Origin: Acidobacteriota bacterium
GTDB taxonomy: Bacteria > Acidobacteriota > UBA6911
DNA length: 37,938 bases
Direction of reading: 5' to 3'
Assembly (NCBI GenBank): GCA_012719355.1
Contig: JAAYAM010000095.1
Coordinates: 1-37,938 of the forward strand
Part shown: positions 8,900 through 17,447 of the stretch, piece by piece
Layout of the letters: every line of letters starts with the position of its first letter
How positions within the stretch are numbered: position 1 is the first letter of the stretch
The notes under the pieces: model-generated
The model's database searches: none
What the model was told of the DNA's origin: nothing
Seen by the model: the letters and a program-made list of their open reading frames with translations, nothing else
Translations under genes and position numbers: made by a program

Positions 8900-11071
8900 T
8901 CAGAAGATGCTGTCCTGTCCCCGGATATTTCCGAAACTTCCGATCCCCTTGAGCGTGAAGGAGAAACTGAACCTCGTCTCGGATCTGTATCCAAGATCGA
9001 ACTGGTCGAATTCCACGGCTATGCCGCAGCAATCCCACGTATAGTTCGCCCGAGACCGGCTGTTCAGGAGCTGAGAGGTACGAAGGTTGTACCTGAGGGT
9101 AACGCTCGAGAAGAACCCGCGTGCCGTGGAGCCGTAACTGACCTGTCCCTGCACATTGTTTCCGTTGAGTGCCCCATCTTCGATCGCCATGGTTTTGAAA
9201 TAAGTACCGGAGAGAGAGATCTTTCCCTGCCGCCACACTGTCGAAAGGCTTGCATTGCGCCAGCGCCCGAGCCTTGTATCGTAATCGAGCCTGAGATCGT
9301 TATGGATGCCTCGTCCCGGTGACGCCTGGACTATTGCGCTGAGGGGCGAGACGGTGCTCAGAAAGCCGGTCTGATAAAGCCCCGTGACGGAATTCAGCGG
9401 ATAAAACGAATTGATCTGATCGGGCTTGAACGCGCCGCCAAAAGTCGGATCGAAATAATACTTCTGGATCAGACCGATAGACATGAATTCGTACTTCTCA
9501 CCGGCTTTGTTGTTGCTGAAGAAGCGGTTTACGATTCCGTACTCGACTTCGTTTGTGTCTGCAATGACATCCTCCTCGTCGAAGCGGATGATCCTGTCGA
9601 AATCCTCTATTCCATGGATTCTGCGATATGTCGCATAAGGTTCGATCCTGTGCTGCATCTCTCCGAACTCCCGTTCCAGCCCAGGAGTCCTCAACTCGAC
9701 GCTGAGGTCGAAATAGCGGCGGTGCAGTCCGGTATTGGAGACGCCGGACGGTTCATCGGGAGCCAGTTGAGCCCCGTAATAAGTTTCCCGCACCGCGGCG
9801 GTCGGTATGAGGGAGAAGCCCGCAAATTCCGGAAGCCTCACGGTGAGGCTCGGCTGAAAATCGAGCCGTTGCACAAGCTGCTGTGTCTGAATTGCGATGT
9901 CGGTCCGTGACACACCGTCGAGCGAAGCACGGAAATTCATTATGAAAGGTGAACGGCCGATAGGGGTACCGAGCGAGAGAAACTCAAGCGAAGGGATCTT
10001 TCTGATAACGAGAGGGTGCCTCGAAAAAAACACTTCGTCCCGGCCGAAAGCTATGTTCGTGGAGACGCTTTCGTGATTGCGCGTCAAAAAGACTATCGCT
10101 TTCTCCTGCGAGACGGTCGCGGATCTGAAATTGTCCGAAAAGACCTGCCGAAATCTGAAGTTGGAGCTGATGTTGGCCCGGGCGACGGCACGCCAGTCGT
10201 TCCTGAGCAGTGACTCGCCGTCGACCACCAGATGTACGCCACTCGCTCGCGCTTTCTCGTTTTCGAATTTGTCTTTGATGCCGTATGCCTCAAGGTGAAA
10301 ACGCGTTGACGGATTCGGCCTCGCCCTGAAGACACCCCCCACTCCAAGGCCCCGGAGTGTGAAATAGTCTCCGTATACCATCACGTCGGCACTTTTCCCG
10401 AGCGTCTGGTAATAACCTTCACTGATAACTCGTCCTTTGGAAGTAGACGTCCCGGTCCTGAAAGGCACGAAACCGCTGCTGCGCACCTTCTTTTCCAACG
10501 GAACGATCATGTAGGGGGAATAGAAGACGGGAATCCCCTTCAGCTTGAACGTGGTGTTGCGAAGTCGCGCGGTACGGTCGAGGCGGATCGTCGCGCTCGA
10601 GGCAGAGAAAGTCCATTTGGGGCTTTCGGGCTGACATGAAGTGACCAGTGAATCCTCGATCTTGTACGTCTCGGGGCCTGTCTTGCGGATCGTCTTTCCT
10701 GTAATCCAGAATTCCCGGTCGGTATATCCGGTGGCATCGAAAAACACTCCTGTCTGGTTGCTGAAATCGAACTCGACGCGTGAGCAGGACAACCACTGTT
10801 CCTTTTGGCTGAACCGGACATTTCCGGTCAGGAAGCCTTCGCGACTTTCCTCATCATACTCGGCCTCATCCCCCGAAATCACCGTGTCCTGGAATGTGAT
10901 AACGACGTCCCCTGTTGCCTTGTACCGGGTCCTGGTTACCCGCTCCTGAACGTCGGAGACGATCGTGACCGTTCCGTCATGGTACGGGATTTCGGAACGG
11001 ACTCTTTCCGGACTCGAGATTGCCGTAGCCGCCAGCGCCAGCACGAAGGTCACGCAAATCCAAAAACGCAT
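8900..11071 (-). CDS. lptD: LPS-assembly outer-membrane protein LptD (OstA/Imp)
   Basis: Beta-barrel that, with LptE, inserts lipopolysaccharide into the outer leaflet. From the ATG at 11071 the product is 723 residues: a signal peptide (MRFWICVTFVLALAATAISS), an N-terminal LptA-like beta-jellyroll about 30-180 (TVTIVSDVQE, SGDEAEYDEES, YKIEDSLVTSCQP), then a long barrel with alternating aromatic strands. It ends in Phe (GQDSIF), as outer-membrane proteins recognised by the BAM machine do. An in-frame ATG at 11116 would put 15 residues before the signal peptide and is less likely. Only a few Cys residues are seen, so the disulfide pattern of E. coli LptD is not obviously conserved. The gene shows that this organism probably makes LPS. 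Confidence 0.93.
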   Translation of the reverse strand: MRFWICVTFVLALAATAISSPERVRSEIPYHDGTVTIVSDVQERVTRTRYKATGDVVITFQDTVISGDEAEYDEESREGFLTGNVRFSQKEQWLSCSRVEFDFSNQTGVFFDATGYTDREFWITGKTIRKTGPETYKIEDSLVTSCQPESPKWTFSASSATIRLDRTARLRNTTFKLKGIPVFYSPYMIVPLEKKVRSSGFVPFRTGTSTSKGRVISEGYYQTLGKSADVMVYGDYFTLRGLGVGGVFRARPNPSTRFHLEAYGIKDKFENEKARASGVHLVVDGESLLRNDWRAVARANISSNFRFRQVFSDNFRSATVSQEKAIVFLTRNHESVSTNIAFGRDEVFFSRHPLVIRKIPSLEFLSLGTPIGRSPFIMNFRASLDGVSRTDIAIQTQQLVQRLDFQPSLTVRLPEFAGFSLIPTAAVRETYYGAQLAPDEPSGVSNTGLHRRYFDLSVELRTPGLEREFGEMQHRIEPYATYRRIHGIEDFDRIIRFDEEDVIADTNEVEYGIVNRFFSNNKAGEKYEFMSIGLIQKYYFDPTFGGAFKPDQINSFYPLNSVTGLYQTGFLSTVSPLSAIVQASPGRGIHNDLRLDYDTRLGRWRNASLSTVWRQGKISLSGTYFKTMAIEDGALNGNNVQGQVSYGSTARGFFSSVTLRYNLRTSQLLNSRSRANYTWDCCGIAVEFDQFDLGYRSETRFSFSFTLKGIGSFGNIRGQDSIF

Positions 11072-11205
11072 AAACCACAACCGATCCCTGATGTGATTGG
11101 GTGATACCGCTGCCATTCCTTTTGTACACCTTTTCCCGAAGAAGGATCATAAAAAACGACTCCAGCCGAGACCGAACGACGACAGCGGAATCGTGGAAAG
11201 GGTCT

Positions 11206-12471
11206 TCAGACCGATCTGCCCGGATCGCGCATCGACTGTATACACCGGCGTGCGGCAGACTCGTTGCCACGGAGGCGCTCGAACAGACAGAATTGCGCTA
11301 TTGCACGGGTCCTGTTCAGTTCCGGCGGGTCGTCGTGGCCGAGCTGGAAATAGCTGTCGCCGCGCAGGTAGTCCGCAAGGAAACGCACTCCCAGTTCCAG
11401 TGCGATCATCTGTGGAGCTGCGGCCATCAGTTCGATTTCTCGGTCGTCTACGGTGCGGACCGTGCTGAGAAAGCCCCGGGCAATCGCATCGAATATGTCC
11501 ATGTCGACCGAGATCCGGTCAGGATCCTCTTCCCGCTCTCCGGCGATGTTAACCAGCGAACGCACCATATCGCCCCAGTCCGAAAGCCACGTGTGCGGCA
11601 TTATGGTGTCCAGATCAACCAGCGCTTTGACGTGCCCTGTCTTCTCGCTGAAGAGGAAATTCTCCAGTTTTGTGTCGCCGTGGATCACCACTTGTCTCAA
11701 TTCTCCCGAGGCGAGCCCGTTTGCCAAGGTCAGTCCAAAGTCCTTCGATGCGCCCGCCAGGTCGATGAAGCGCCGCAATTGCGGGTCATTCAGGCGCCGG
11801 TGGTAAGCTTCGGGTTCGAGCCGGATGAGGAAGTAGTCTTTCGTGCTTCGCAGGACGGACGGATCTTCCGGGAGATACGGTTCCGCTTCAGCCACGCTCC
11901 GGCACCCCGATAGAACGGATGCAAGCTGATTATAATAAAGTCGCGTATCCCGATAGCCTGCAAGGGGAGGAACGATCGACGACGGATCCATCCCCGAAGT
12001 CAGGATCCCGAAGATGGCGAGGCCTCTACCCGCCTGCTCCGCTATACGGACGCGCGATTCCGGCCGGGAAATTTCCTGCAGACTTCTGAAGCTCAGCGAA
12101 TCGGCTATCCTCGGCATCATGCGCCAGCATTTGATTCCGGTCTCTTCGATAATCCGGAGATACTCGTCGCCCTCACGAGTCGGAACAAGCCCGGGTGGTT
12201 CCCACCCTACAGTCTGCAGGGCCCCTTCAGACAGCGCCTTTCGCTGCGCCTTTATGCACAAAATCATCGATCTCATGACAGCCTCGGGGTCCCTGAAAAC
12301 GTCGGGGTTGAGGAGCTGGAGGAGATACTCATTCCGGCTGCCGGGCGGGCCTGCCTTCACGAGGTAAGTCTGCCGGTTTATGTTGCCTCTGCCGCTGAAA
12401 ACGGAGACCTCCAGCGGTTCCGGCACATCAAACAGTGATGCAATATAGTGAGGATCCTGCAATCTGGTCAT
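11206..12471 (-). CDS. Phosphotransferase of the APH/choline kinase fold, NahK-like
   Basis: Probable small-molecule kinase. The 421-residue product carries the aminoglycoside-phosphotransferase catalytic loop VVIHGDTKLENFLF near 265-278 (catalytic Asp in HGD) and the metal-binding LVDLDTIMPHTWLSDWGDMVRS that follows. The form HGDTKLEN...DLDT.MP...DWGD resembles N-acetylhexosamine 1-kinases (NahK) more than true aminoglycoside enzymes. The N-terminal lobe has GNINRQTYLV and YLLQLLNPDVF, the nucleotide-binding sheet. I infer phosphorylation of a sugar or amino sugar at C1, but the substrate cannot be read from sequence. It lies upstream of lptD on the same strand with 134 bases between, so an envelope or glycan link is possible. 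A nucleotidyltransferase that could use its product lies 19 kb away. Confidence 0.8.
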   Translation of the reverse strand: MTRLQDPHYIASLFDVPEPLEVSVFSGRGNINRQTYLVKAGPPGSRNEYLLQLLNPDVFRDPEAVMRSMILCIKAQRKALSEGALQTVGWEPPGLVPTREGDEYLRIIEETGIKCWRMMPRIADSLSFRSLQEISRPESRVRIAEQAGRGLAIFGILTSGMDPSSIVPPLAGYRDTRLYYNQLASVLSGCRSVAEAEPYLPEDPSVLRSTKDYFLIRLEPEAYHRRLNDPQLRRFIDLAGASKDFGLTLANGLASGELRQVVIHGDTKLENFLFSEKTGHVKALVDLDTIMPHTWLSDWGDMVRSLVNIAGEREEDPDRISVDMDIFDAIARGFLSTVRTVDDREIELMAAAPQMIALELGVRFLADYLRGDSYFQLGHDDPPELNRTRAIAQFCLFERLRGNESAARRCIQSMRDPGRSV

Positions 12472-12673
12472 TCCTCACGAGTATAGAAGATCGACGATGC
12501 GGCAGGCAATCGCCTCGTGCGCACCTCTTTCTTCAAAGAACGTCCGGTGCCTTGCGCGACGCACTGGAACTGGCCGGTCATCAGCGGGAGGGGTATACTG
12601 GAACAAACGGGAGCGTTTGGAATGATCTGACACTTCCCCGCAGATAATCGTCCAGTAGGCCCCAGTAATTGGC

Positions 12674-12679
12674 TATACT
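12674..12679 (+). promoter_or_regulatory. Possible -10 element of the glycolytic operon
   Basis: TATACT matches the sigma-70 -10 consensus at five of six positions and lies 36 bases before the gap start codon. At the expected -35 position (about 12651) there is only TCCAGT, a poor match, so either activation is needed or the match is chance. The gap start itself has a strong Shine-Dalgarno (GGAGG, with a short spacer). The rest of 12472-12714 shows another TATACT at 12594 but nothing else I can name. Confidence 0.3.
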
Positions 12680-12714
12680 AAAGCTTCTCAAATAAACTAT
12701 CCGGAGGAATTACA

Positions 12715-13710
12715 ATGTCAATCAAAGTCGCTATCAACGGATTCGGACGAATTGGCAGAAATCTGGTCCGATGTTCAATCCAGGATCCAAAACTCGAGAT
12801 CGTAGCAATCAACGACATAACCAAACCGGAGACTCTTGCGCATCTGCTGAAATATGATTCCGTGCTAGGACGATTTGATGGCAGCGTGGAAGTCAGGAAT
12901 GGCGACCTGGTCATAAACGGCAAACCAATCAAGGTGTTCAGCGAAAGAGAACCGGTCAAGCTTGACTGGAGTTCGCTCGGCGCGAAAGTCGTCGTCGAGT
13001 CTACGGGGCTCTTTACCGAGATGGAAAAGGCAAAAGCTCACCTGCAGGGGACAGTCAAGAAAGTCATCATCTCAGCACCTGGGAAGAATGTCGACGGAAC
13101 GTTCTGCATCGGCGTAAATATGGACGGGTATGACGCTGCCCGCCACCACGTAATCTCCAACGCTTCGTGCACTACCAACTGTCTTGCGCCGCTTGCCAAG
13201 GTTCTTGATGAGAATTTCGAGATCGAGCGCGGCTTCATGACCACCATTCACAGCTACACGAACGATCAGAATCTCCTGGATCTGCCGCACCGTGACCTGC
13301 GCAGGGCGCGGGCCGCGGCCATCAACATGGTTCCGAGCACGACGGGTGCCGCAAAGGCGATCGGGCTGGTTCTCCCCAGGCTGGCGGGGAAGCTGGACGG
13401 ACTTGCGATACGGGTTCCCACCCCGAATGTCTCGCTGGTGGACCTGGTTGTCGACGTCAAAACGGCGCCGTCCAAGGAAGAAGTGAATAAGGCTCTCAAA
13501 GAAGCTTCGGAAGGTCCCCTCAAGGGAATCCTCGGGTACTCAGAAGAGCCGCTTGTTTCCTCCGACTACATGCAGAGCGATTTTTCGGGAATTGTGGATG
13601 CCGAGCAGACCAAGGTCATGGGAAACATGGTCAAAACCATGGCTTGGTACGACAACGAGTGGGGGTATTCCTGCCGCTTGCGCGACATTGTGAAGTTCGT
13701 TGGTGAATAG
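12715..13710 (+). CDS. gap: Type I glyceraldehyde-3-phosphate dehydrogenase
   Basis: Oxidises and phosphorylates glyceraldehyde 3-phosphate to 1,3-bisphosphoglycerate with reduction of NAD in glycolysis. The 331-residue protein has the Rossmann motif [10 protein letters not shown], Asp34 at the end of the second strand (AINDI), which favours NAD over NADP, the catalytic [12 protein letters not shown] with Cys152, and His179 in [10 protein letters not shown]. The C-terminal WYDNEWGYS is typical. It is the first gene of a gap-pgk-tpiA-secG-tRNA run; pgk starts two bases after its stop. A strong GGAGG lies just upstream of the ATG. Confidence 0.98.
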   Translation: MSIKVAINGFGRIGRNLVRCSIQDPKLEIVAINDITKPETLAHLLKYDSVLGRFDGSVEVRNGDLVINGKPIKVFSEREPVKLDWSSLGAKVVVESTGLFTEMEKAKAHLQGTVKKVIISAPGKNVDGTFCIGVNMDGYDAARHHVISNASCTTNCLAPLAKVLDENFEIERGFMTTIHSYTNDQNLLDLPHRDLRRARAAAINMVPSTTGAAKAIGLVLPRLAGKLDGLAIRVPTPNVSLVDLVVDVKTAPSKEEVNKALKEASEGPLKGILGYSEEPLVSSDYMQSDFSGIVDAEQTKVMGNMVKTMAWYDNEWGYSCRLRDIVKFVGE

Positions 13711-13712
13711 AT

Positions 13713-14894
13713 ATGGCGAAACTGACAATTCAGGATTTGGATTTGAAAGGCAAACGCGTCTTTGTCAGGGTGGACTTCAATGTGCCGATCAAAGACGGGA
13801 AAGTGACCAACGACCTCCGGATCAGAGAGGCAATTCCGACGATAAGACACGGGATCGAGCAGGGCGCGATTCTCCTGCTCGCTTCCCATCTCGGGAGACC
13901 GAAGGGTAAGGTAAAGCCTGAGTTCTCCCTTGCTCCCGTCGCCGTAAGGCTGTCAGAACTTTTGGGGAGGAAGGTGGTTTTCGCAAATGACTGCATCGGT
14001 CCGGAGGCCGAACAAGCAGCCGATGCCGGTCAGCCGGGCGATGTGATTCTGCTCGAGAACCTGCGCTTCCATCCCGAGGAAGAGCAGAATGACGCGGATT
14101 TCTCGCGGCAGCTGGCATCCCTGGCAGAGCTGTACGTAAACGATGCATTCGGAAGCGCGCACCGCGCCCATGCTTCCACCGAAGGAATCACGCAGTTCGT
14201 GAAGCAGTCCGCCGCCGGGTTTCTTATGGAGAAAGAACTGCGGTACCTTGGAGGAGCCCTGGAATCGCCTGAGCGTCCCTTCATTGCGATACTCGGAGGA
14301 GCGAAGATTTCCGACAAAATCGAGGTGATCGAGAACCTGCTGGGAAAGGTGGACCGTCTTCTCATCGGCGGAGCCATGACCTTCACGTTCCAGAAGAGCC
14401 AGGGAATCGGGATCGGGAAATCGTTGTGCGAGGATGATAAGCTGGACCTTGCGCGGGATCTTCTTGCAAGGGCCGGCTCGCCGTCGCGCATTCTGCTCCC
14501 TGTGGATGCGGTTGTAAGCACCGGCATCGAGCACGAGGCGGCGGCTCACGTCGTCCCCTCCGACCGGATTCCCGATGATGAGCTGGGTCTGGATATAGGC
14601 CCCGCTACCTGTTCTGAATATGCGAAAATCATCAGTTCAGCCAAAACGATAGTATGGAACGGCCCGATGGGCGTTTTCGAAAAGGATGCTTTCGCTTCAG
14701 GGACGATCGCCGTCGCCAAAGCTGTCGCGGATTCAAGCGCCGTCTCGATAATCGGCGGAGGGGATTCCGCAGCTGCGGTCGCCAAGGCGGGAGTGGCTGA
14801 GCGTGTAACACACGTTTCTACCGGAGGAGGGGCTTCACTGGAGTTCCTCGCGGGACGGACTCTTCCGGGTGTGGCGGCCTTGACCGATAAATGA
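13713..14894 (+). CDS. pgk: Phosphoglycerate kinase
   Basis: Transfers the acyl phosphate of 1,3-bisphosphoglycerate to ADP, the first ATP-forming step of lower glycolysis. The 393-residue length is normal. Substrate-binding motifs [24 protein letters not shown] and [13 protein letters not shown] lie in the N-terminal domain; the nucleotide-binding C-terminal domain has [18 protein letters not shown] and GGGDSAAAV. It starts two bases after gap with no separate promoter visible, and tpiA follows after ten bases, so all three are surely co-transcribed. Confidence 0.98.
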   Translation: MAKLTIQDLDLKGKRVFVRVDFNVPIKDGKVTNDLRIREAIPTIRHGIEQGAILLLASHLGRPKGKVKPEFSLAPVAVRLSELLGRKVVFANDCIGPEAEQAADAGQPGDVILLENLRFHPEEEQNDADFSRQLASLAELYVNDAFGSAHRAHASTEGITQFVKQSAAGFLMEKELRYLGGALESPERPFIAILGGAKISDKIEVIENLLGKVDRLLIGGAMTFTFQKSQGIGIGKSLCEDDKLDLARDLLARAGSPSRILLPVDAVVSTGIEHEAAAHVVPSDRIPDDELGLDIGPATCSEYAKIISSAKTIVWNGPMGVFEKDAFASGTIAVAKAVADSSAVSIIGGGDSAAAVAKAGVAERVTHVSTGGGASLEFLAGRTLPGVAALTDK

Positions 14895-14904
14895 GGAGTG
14901 CTCT

Positions 14905-15657
14905 ATGAGGATACCGCTCATTGCCGGAAACTGGAAGATGCACAAGACGGCAGGCGACGCACGTGAACTGGCCAGGGCCGTGAAAGAGGGTGCCGTCGAT
15001 GTGAGTGACCGCCAGATCGCGATGGCACCGCCGTTTACTGCCCTGGCGGCTGTAGCCGAGGAAATCAGGGGGAGCCGGCTCATCCTGGCCGCCCAGAACG
15101 TGCATTGGGAGCAGAAGGGTGCCTTTACAGGTGAAATCAGCGTACCGATGCTGGAAGATGCCGGATGCGGAATGGTGATCATCGGGCATTCCGAACGCAG
15201 GCAGTATTTCGGCGAAACCGACGCGACCGTAAACCGGCGGCTGCGCGCGGTGCTGGCTTCGAGACTTCAGCCGATCGTCTGTATAGGAGAAACGCTGGAG
15301 CAGCGTGAATCCGGCAAACATCATACTGTAGTGCAACAACAACTTGCGGGCGGATTGGATGGCTTGACACGACCCGGCCTCTTGCGTATTATTCTCGCCT
15401 ACGAGCCGGTTTGGGCAATTGGAACGGGTCGTACAGCATCGCCGGAAATAGCCCAGGAAATGCACAGCATGGTCCGCGGCTGGCTTTCAGGAGAGTTCGG
15501 CGATGAGGCGCAGGAAGTCAGAATACTCTATGGCGGCAGCGTCAAACCCGATAATATCGACGATTTGATGCGGCAGCCGGACATAGACGGCGCACTGGTT
15601 GGTGGTGCATGCCTGGAGCCCGACAGCTTCCTTCGCATAATCCATTTCCGGCCGTGA
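14905..15657 (+). CDS. tpiA: Triosephosphate isomerase
   Basis: Interconverts dihydroxyacetone phosphate and glyceraldehyde 3-phosphate. The 250-residue TIM barrel shows AGNWKMHK (active-site Lys11), GHSERRQ with catalytic His95, and AYEPVWAIGTG with catalytic Glu167. The phosphate-gripping loop is complete and the C-terminus has YGGSVKP and the GALVGGACLEP glycines. Third gene of the glycolytic run; an adequate Shine-Dalgarno (GAGG) precedes the ATG. No unusual features. Confidence 0.98.
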   Translation: MRIPLIAGNWKMHKTAGDARELARAVKEGAVDVSDRQIAMAPPFTALAAVAEEIRGSRLILAAQNVHWEQKGAFTGEISVPMLEDAGCGMVIIGHSERRQYFGETDATVNRRLRAVLASRLQPIVCIGETLEQRESGKHHTVVQQQLAGGLDGLTRPGLLRIILAYEPVWAIGTGRTASPEIAQEMHSMVRGWLSGEFGDEAQEVRILYGGSVKPDNIDDLMRQPDIDGALVGGACLEPDSFLRIIHFRP

Positions 15658-15685
15658 GCCGGCGGAAAGTCAGGTCTCAGATATT

Positions 15686-16093
15686 ATGCTTTTTTATGTC
15701 ATGACAACGCTTCACGTGCTCGTGTGCGTTATCCTGGTTCTGGTTGTGCTCCTCCAATCAGGGAAGGGTGCGGATCTGGCGGGAGCTTTCGGTGGTGGCG
15801 CCACCCAGACCGCCTTCGGAAGCAGAGGACCCGCTTCATTCCTTTCCAGAATGACGACCGCAGCTGCCGTCGTTTTCATGTTGACCAGCATAGGACTGGC
15901 CTTGATCTCAACCAAAGCCCAGCCCCGGTCGATCCTAGAGACTACCGGAACCTCGCAGCCTGCCCGGCAGGCTCCGGCTGCCAGCGAACCGAGTCAGCCC
16001 ATGCCGACGCAGGAAGAGATTCAGCGCAAGCTCGAAGAACTGCAGAAACAGAACCAGGGAAAAGCTGCTCCCGCGGAGCAGCCCAGCAGGTAG
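15686..16093 (+). CDS. secG: Preprotein translocase subunit SecG
   Basis: Small auxiliary subunit of the SecYEG channel. The 135-residue product has two membrane helices (about 5-22 and 57-76) separated by the conserved LLQSGKGADLAGAFGGGATQTAFGSRG loop region, of which LLQSGKG and FGSRG are the clearest parts. After the second helix comes a hydrophilic tail of some 60 residues rich in Gln, Pro, Ala and Glu, longer than in E. coli SecG but common in other phyla. It follows tpiA by 28 bases, the order gap-pgk-tpiA-secG found in many bacteria, and the tRNA-Leu gene starts 20 bases after its stop. Confidence 0.95.
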   Translation: MLFYVMTTLHVLVCVILVLVVLLQSGKGADLAGAFGGGATQTAFGSRGPASFLSRMTTAAAVVFMLTSIGLALISTKAQPRSILETTGTSQPARQAPAASEPSQPMPTQEEIQRKLEELQKQNQGKAAPAEQPSR

Positions 16094-16113
16094 CATAGTT
16101 GACATGCTTTAAT

Positions 16114-16198
16114 GCCGAAGTGGTGGAACTGGCAGACACGCCATCTTGAGGGGGTGGTGAGGAAACTCGTGGGGGTTCGAGTCCCCCCTTCGGCACCA
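16114..16198 (+). tRNA. tRNA-Leu (anticodon GAG)
   Basis: Acceptor stem GCCGAAG (16114-16120) pairs with CTTCGGC (16188-16194), followed by the discriminator A and an encoded CCA (16196-16198). The D arm contains GGTGGAACTGGCAGACAC, the anticodon stem is CCATC/GGTGG with loop TTGAGGG giving GAG, and the T arm has GGGGGTTCGAGTCCCCC. The long variable arm (GAGGAAACTC) is class II, as required for leucine. It reads CUC and CUU codons. A TTGACA at 16099 is too close to be its -35, so it is probably processed from the secG transcript; a strong terminator follows at 16208. Confidence 0.97.
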
Positions 16199-16207
16199 TC
16201 GAGTTGT

Positions 16208-16243
16208 AAAGGCCGTGAGCCCTTACGGGTCACGGCCTTTTTT
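16208..16243 (+). terminator. Rho-independent terminator after the gap-secG-tRNA operon
   Basis: The stem AAAGGCCGTGA(g)CCC pairs with GGGTCACGGCCTTT around a TTAC loop with a single bulged G, followed by a run of T. It sits ten bases after the tRNA-Leu CCA end and closes the glycolytic operon. Confidence 0.9.
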
Positions 16244-16459
16244 CATTCCGTCGATGATAGCCACGGTTTGTGTCCCATTCTGGAAACGGTCGCACATGCG
16301 AGTTGCGTTTCGGAAGCTTTGGATGATCGCGTCTGTACGGCACGCGTGATTATGAGTGTTGCGCCGTTGGTTGACACCACATCCGACCGTGGCACCAATA
16401 CGGAACGTTCTTGGCAGCTGAGTAGCGAGAGAACCACTGCCAACGCGTCCCGATCGTAG

Positions 16460-16535
16460 CCCGGCACGGAAGTGCCGGGGAACCGGGGAAGCGAGAGAGG
16501 CAAGTCCTGTCAGGGACGGCCGAACAATCCGTCCC
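16460..16535 (+). repeat. REP-like hairpin element, copy A
   Basis: The hairpin CCCGGCAC-GGAA-GTGCCGGG (16460-16479, perfect 8-bp stem) is followed by GTCCTGTCAGGGAC and the 13-mer GGGACGGCCGAAC (16513-16525); GGGACGG then pairs with CCGTCCC at 16529-16535. The same order of parts and the same 13-mer recur near 34303-34367, so this is a dispersed repeat family. It fills the gap between the tRNA-Leu terminator and the DUF302 gene and may also end transcription of the latter, whose stop is at 16557. The remaining gap bases, 16244-16459, hold nothing I recognise. Confidence 0.7.
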
Positions 16536-16556
16536 GTCCAGCCCTGACCGGCCATG

Positions 16557-16970
16557 TCAAATGCCGGCGATCACTCGCTGCAGCTTTTCGTTTACCTGGC
16601 GCGCGACCGATTCGAGAGCAGGGTTCCCGACTACCGAGAGCATCTTCGCCGCATCGATGGCGACCACAAACGTCTTTCCGTCTTTCTCGTATACCACGAC
16701 GTTGCAGGGAAGCAGGAGTCCCAGGTTTACCTCCTGCTGCAGGGCCATGTGGGCCAGCGGCGGATTGCAGGCTCCGAGTATGAGGTAATTCGTAAAGTCG
16801 ACGCCGAGCTTCTCCCTTAATTTCTCCCTCACGTCGATTTCACACAGCACGCCGAACCCCTCGGCATTGAGCGCTTCGCGGGCGCGCTGAGCTGCTGATT
16901 CAAAGGGCATGTCCATCATACGGCCATATCCATAACCGACGTTGATCATCGAGCGGGTTGTCGGATTCAT
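16557..16970 (-). CDS. DUF302 domain protein
   Basis: Small protein of unknown biochemical role in the DUF302 family. From the ATG at 16970, with GGAGG eight bases upstream, it is 137 residues. The DUF302 core is recognisable: [29 protein letters not shown], then [37 protein letters not shown] and the final [15 protein letters not shown]. Cys in GACNP and PCNV are family-typical. Some family members bind or respond to redox-active ligands or metals, but this is not established for the family as a whole. It is divergent from the small lipoprotein gene at 17076 and shares the 105-base promoter region with it. Confidence 0.85.
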   Translation of the reverse strand: MNPTTRSMINVGYGYGRMMDMPFESAAQRAREALNAEGFGVLCEIDVREKLREKLGVDFTNYLILGACNPPLAHMALQQEVNLGLLLPCNVVVYEKDGKTFVVAIDAAKMLSVVGNPALESVARQVNEKLQRVIAGI

Positions 16971-17075
16971 CGTTGTCACCTCCATGGATGAAGTAATAGT
17001 ACAGCCGGGAGGGGATTTAAAGTTTTGAAACATCCGGCACCTGCGCGCATTCTAATAATGCACGGAGAATTTTGT

Positions 17076-17447
17076 ATGCGACTGGAAAGATTACGTCATT
17101 TCATATTGCTTGCGGGTGCGATGTTCGCAGTGCTCGTCATGACGGGATGCGAGCATAAGACCATAAACGAGATAAAAGCCGATCCAGGCCGTTACGCCAA
17201 CAAGGAGATCGCCATTACCGGGGTCGTCACCGAGAGCGCCTCCATAATGGGGAGGGGCGGCTACGAGATCGATGACGGGACCGGAAAGCTGTGGATCATT
17301 TCCAGCCGTGGTGTTCCGCGCGAGGGCGCCAGGGTGACCGTGAAGGGAACTATAAGGGATGGGTACAATCTCTCTTCTCTTGTTAACCTTCCCGAGCAGG
17401 TAAGCAGCGGCCTCGTGATGATCGAGGACTCGCACAAGGCCCGGTGA
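17076..17447 (+). CDS. Small lipoprotein with an OB-fold-like domain
   Basis: Exported lipoprotein of 123 residues. The signal is MRLERLRHFILLAGAMFAVLVMTG followed by Cys25, a usable lipobox (VMTGC). The mature part has the look of a five-stranded OB fold: NKEIAITGVVTESA, GGYEIDDGTGKLWIIS, GARVTVKGTIRDG, similar to small periplasmic nucleic-acid-binding-like or CcmE-like barrels. Function is unknown. The ATG at 17076 has GGAG eight bases upstream and gives a clean signal peptide; an upstream in-frame ATG at 17025 is unlikely. The last 65 bases overlap the 3' end of truA on the other strand. Confidence 0.8.
   Translation: MRLERLRHFILLAGAMFAVLVMTGCEHKTINEIKADPGRYANKEIAITGVVTESASIMGRGGYEIDDGTGKLWIISSRGVPREGARVTVKGTIRDGYNLSSLVNLPEQVSSGLVMIEDSHKAR

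Noticed and set aside
16099-16104. TTGACA just upstream of tRNA-Leu as its -35 box
   Set aside because: The matching -10 would fall inside the tRNA; no -10-like sequence is at the right place.
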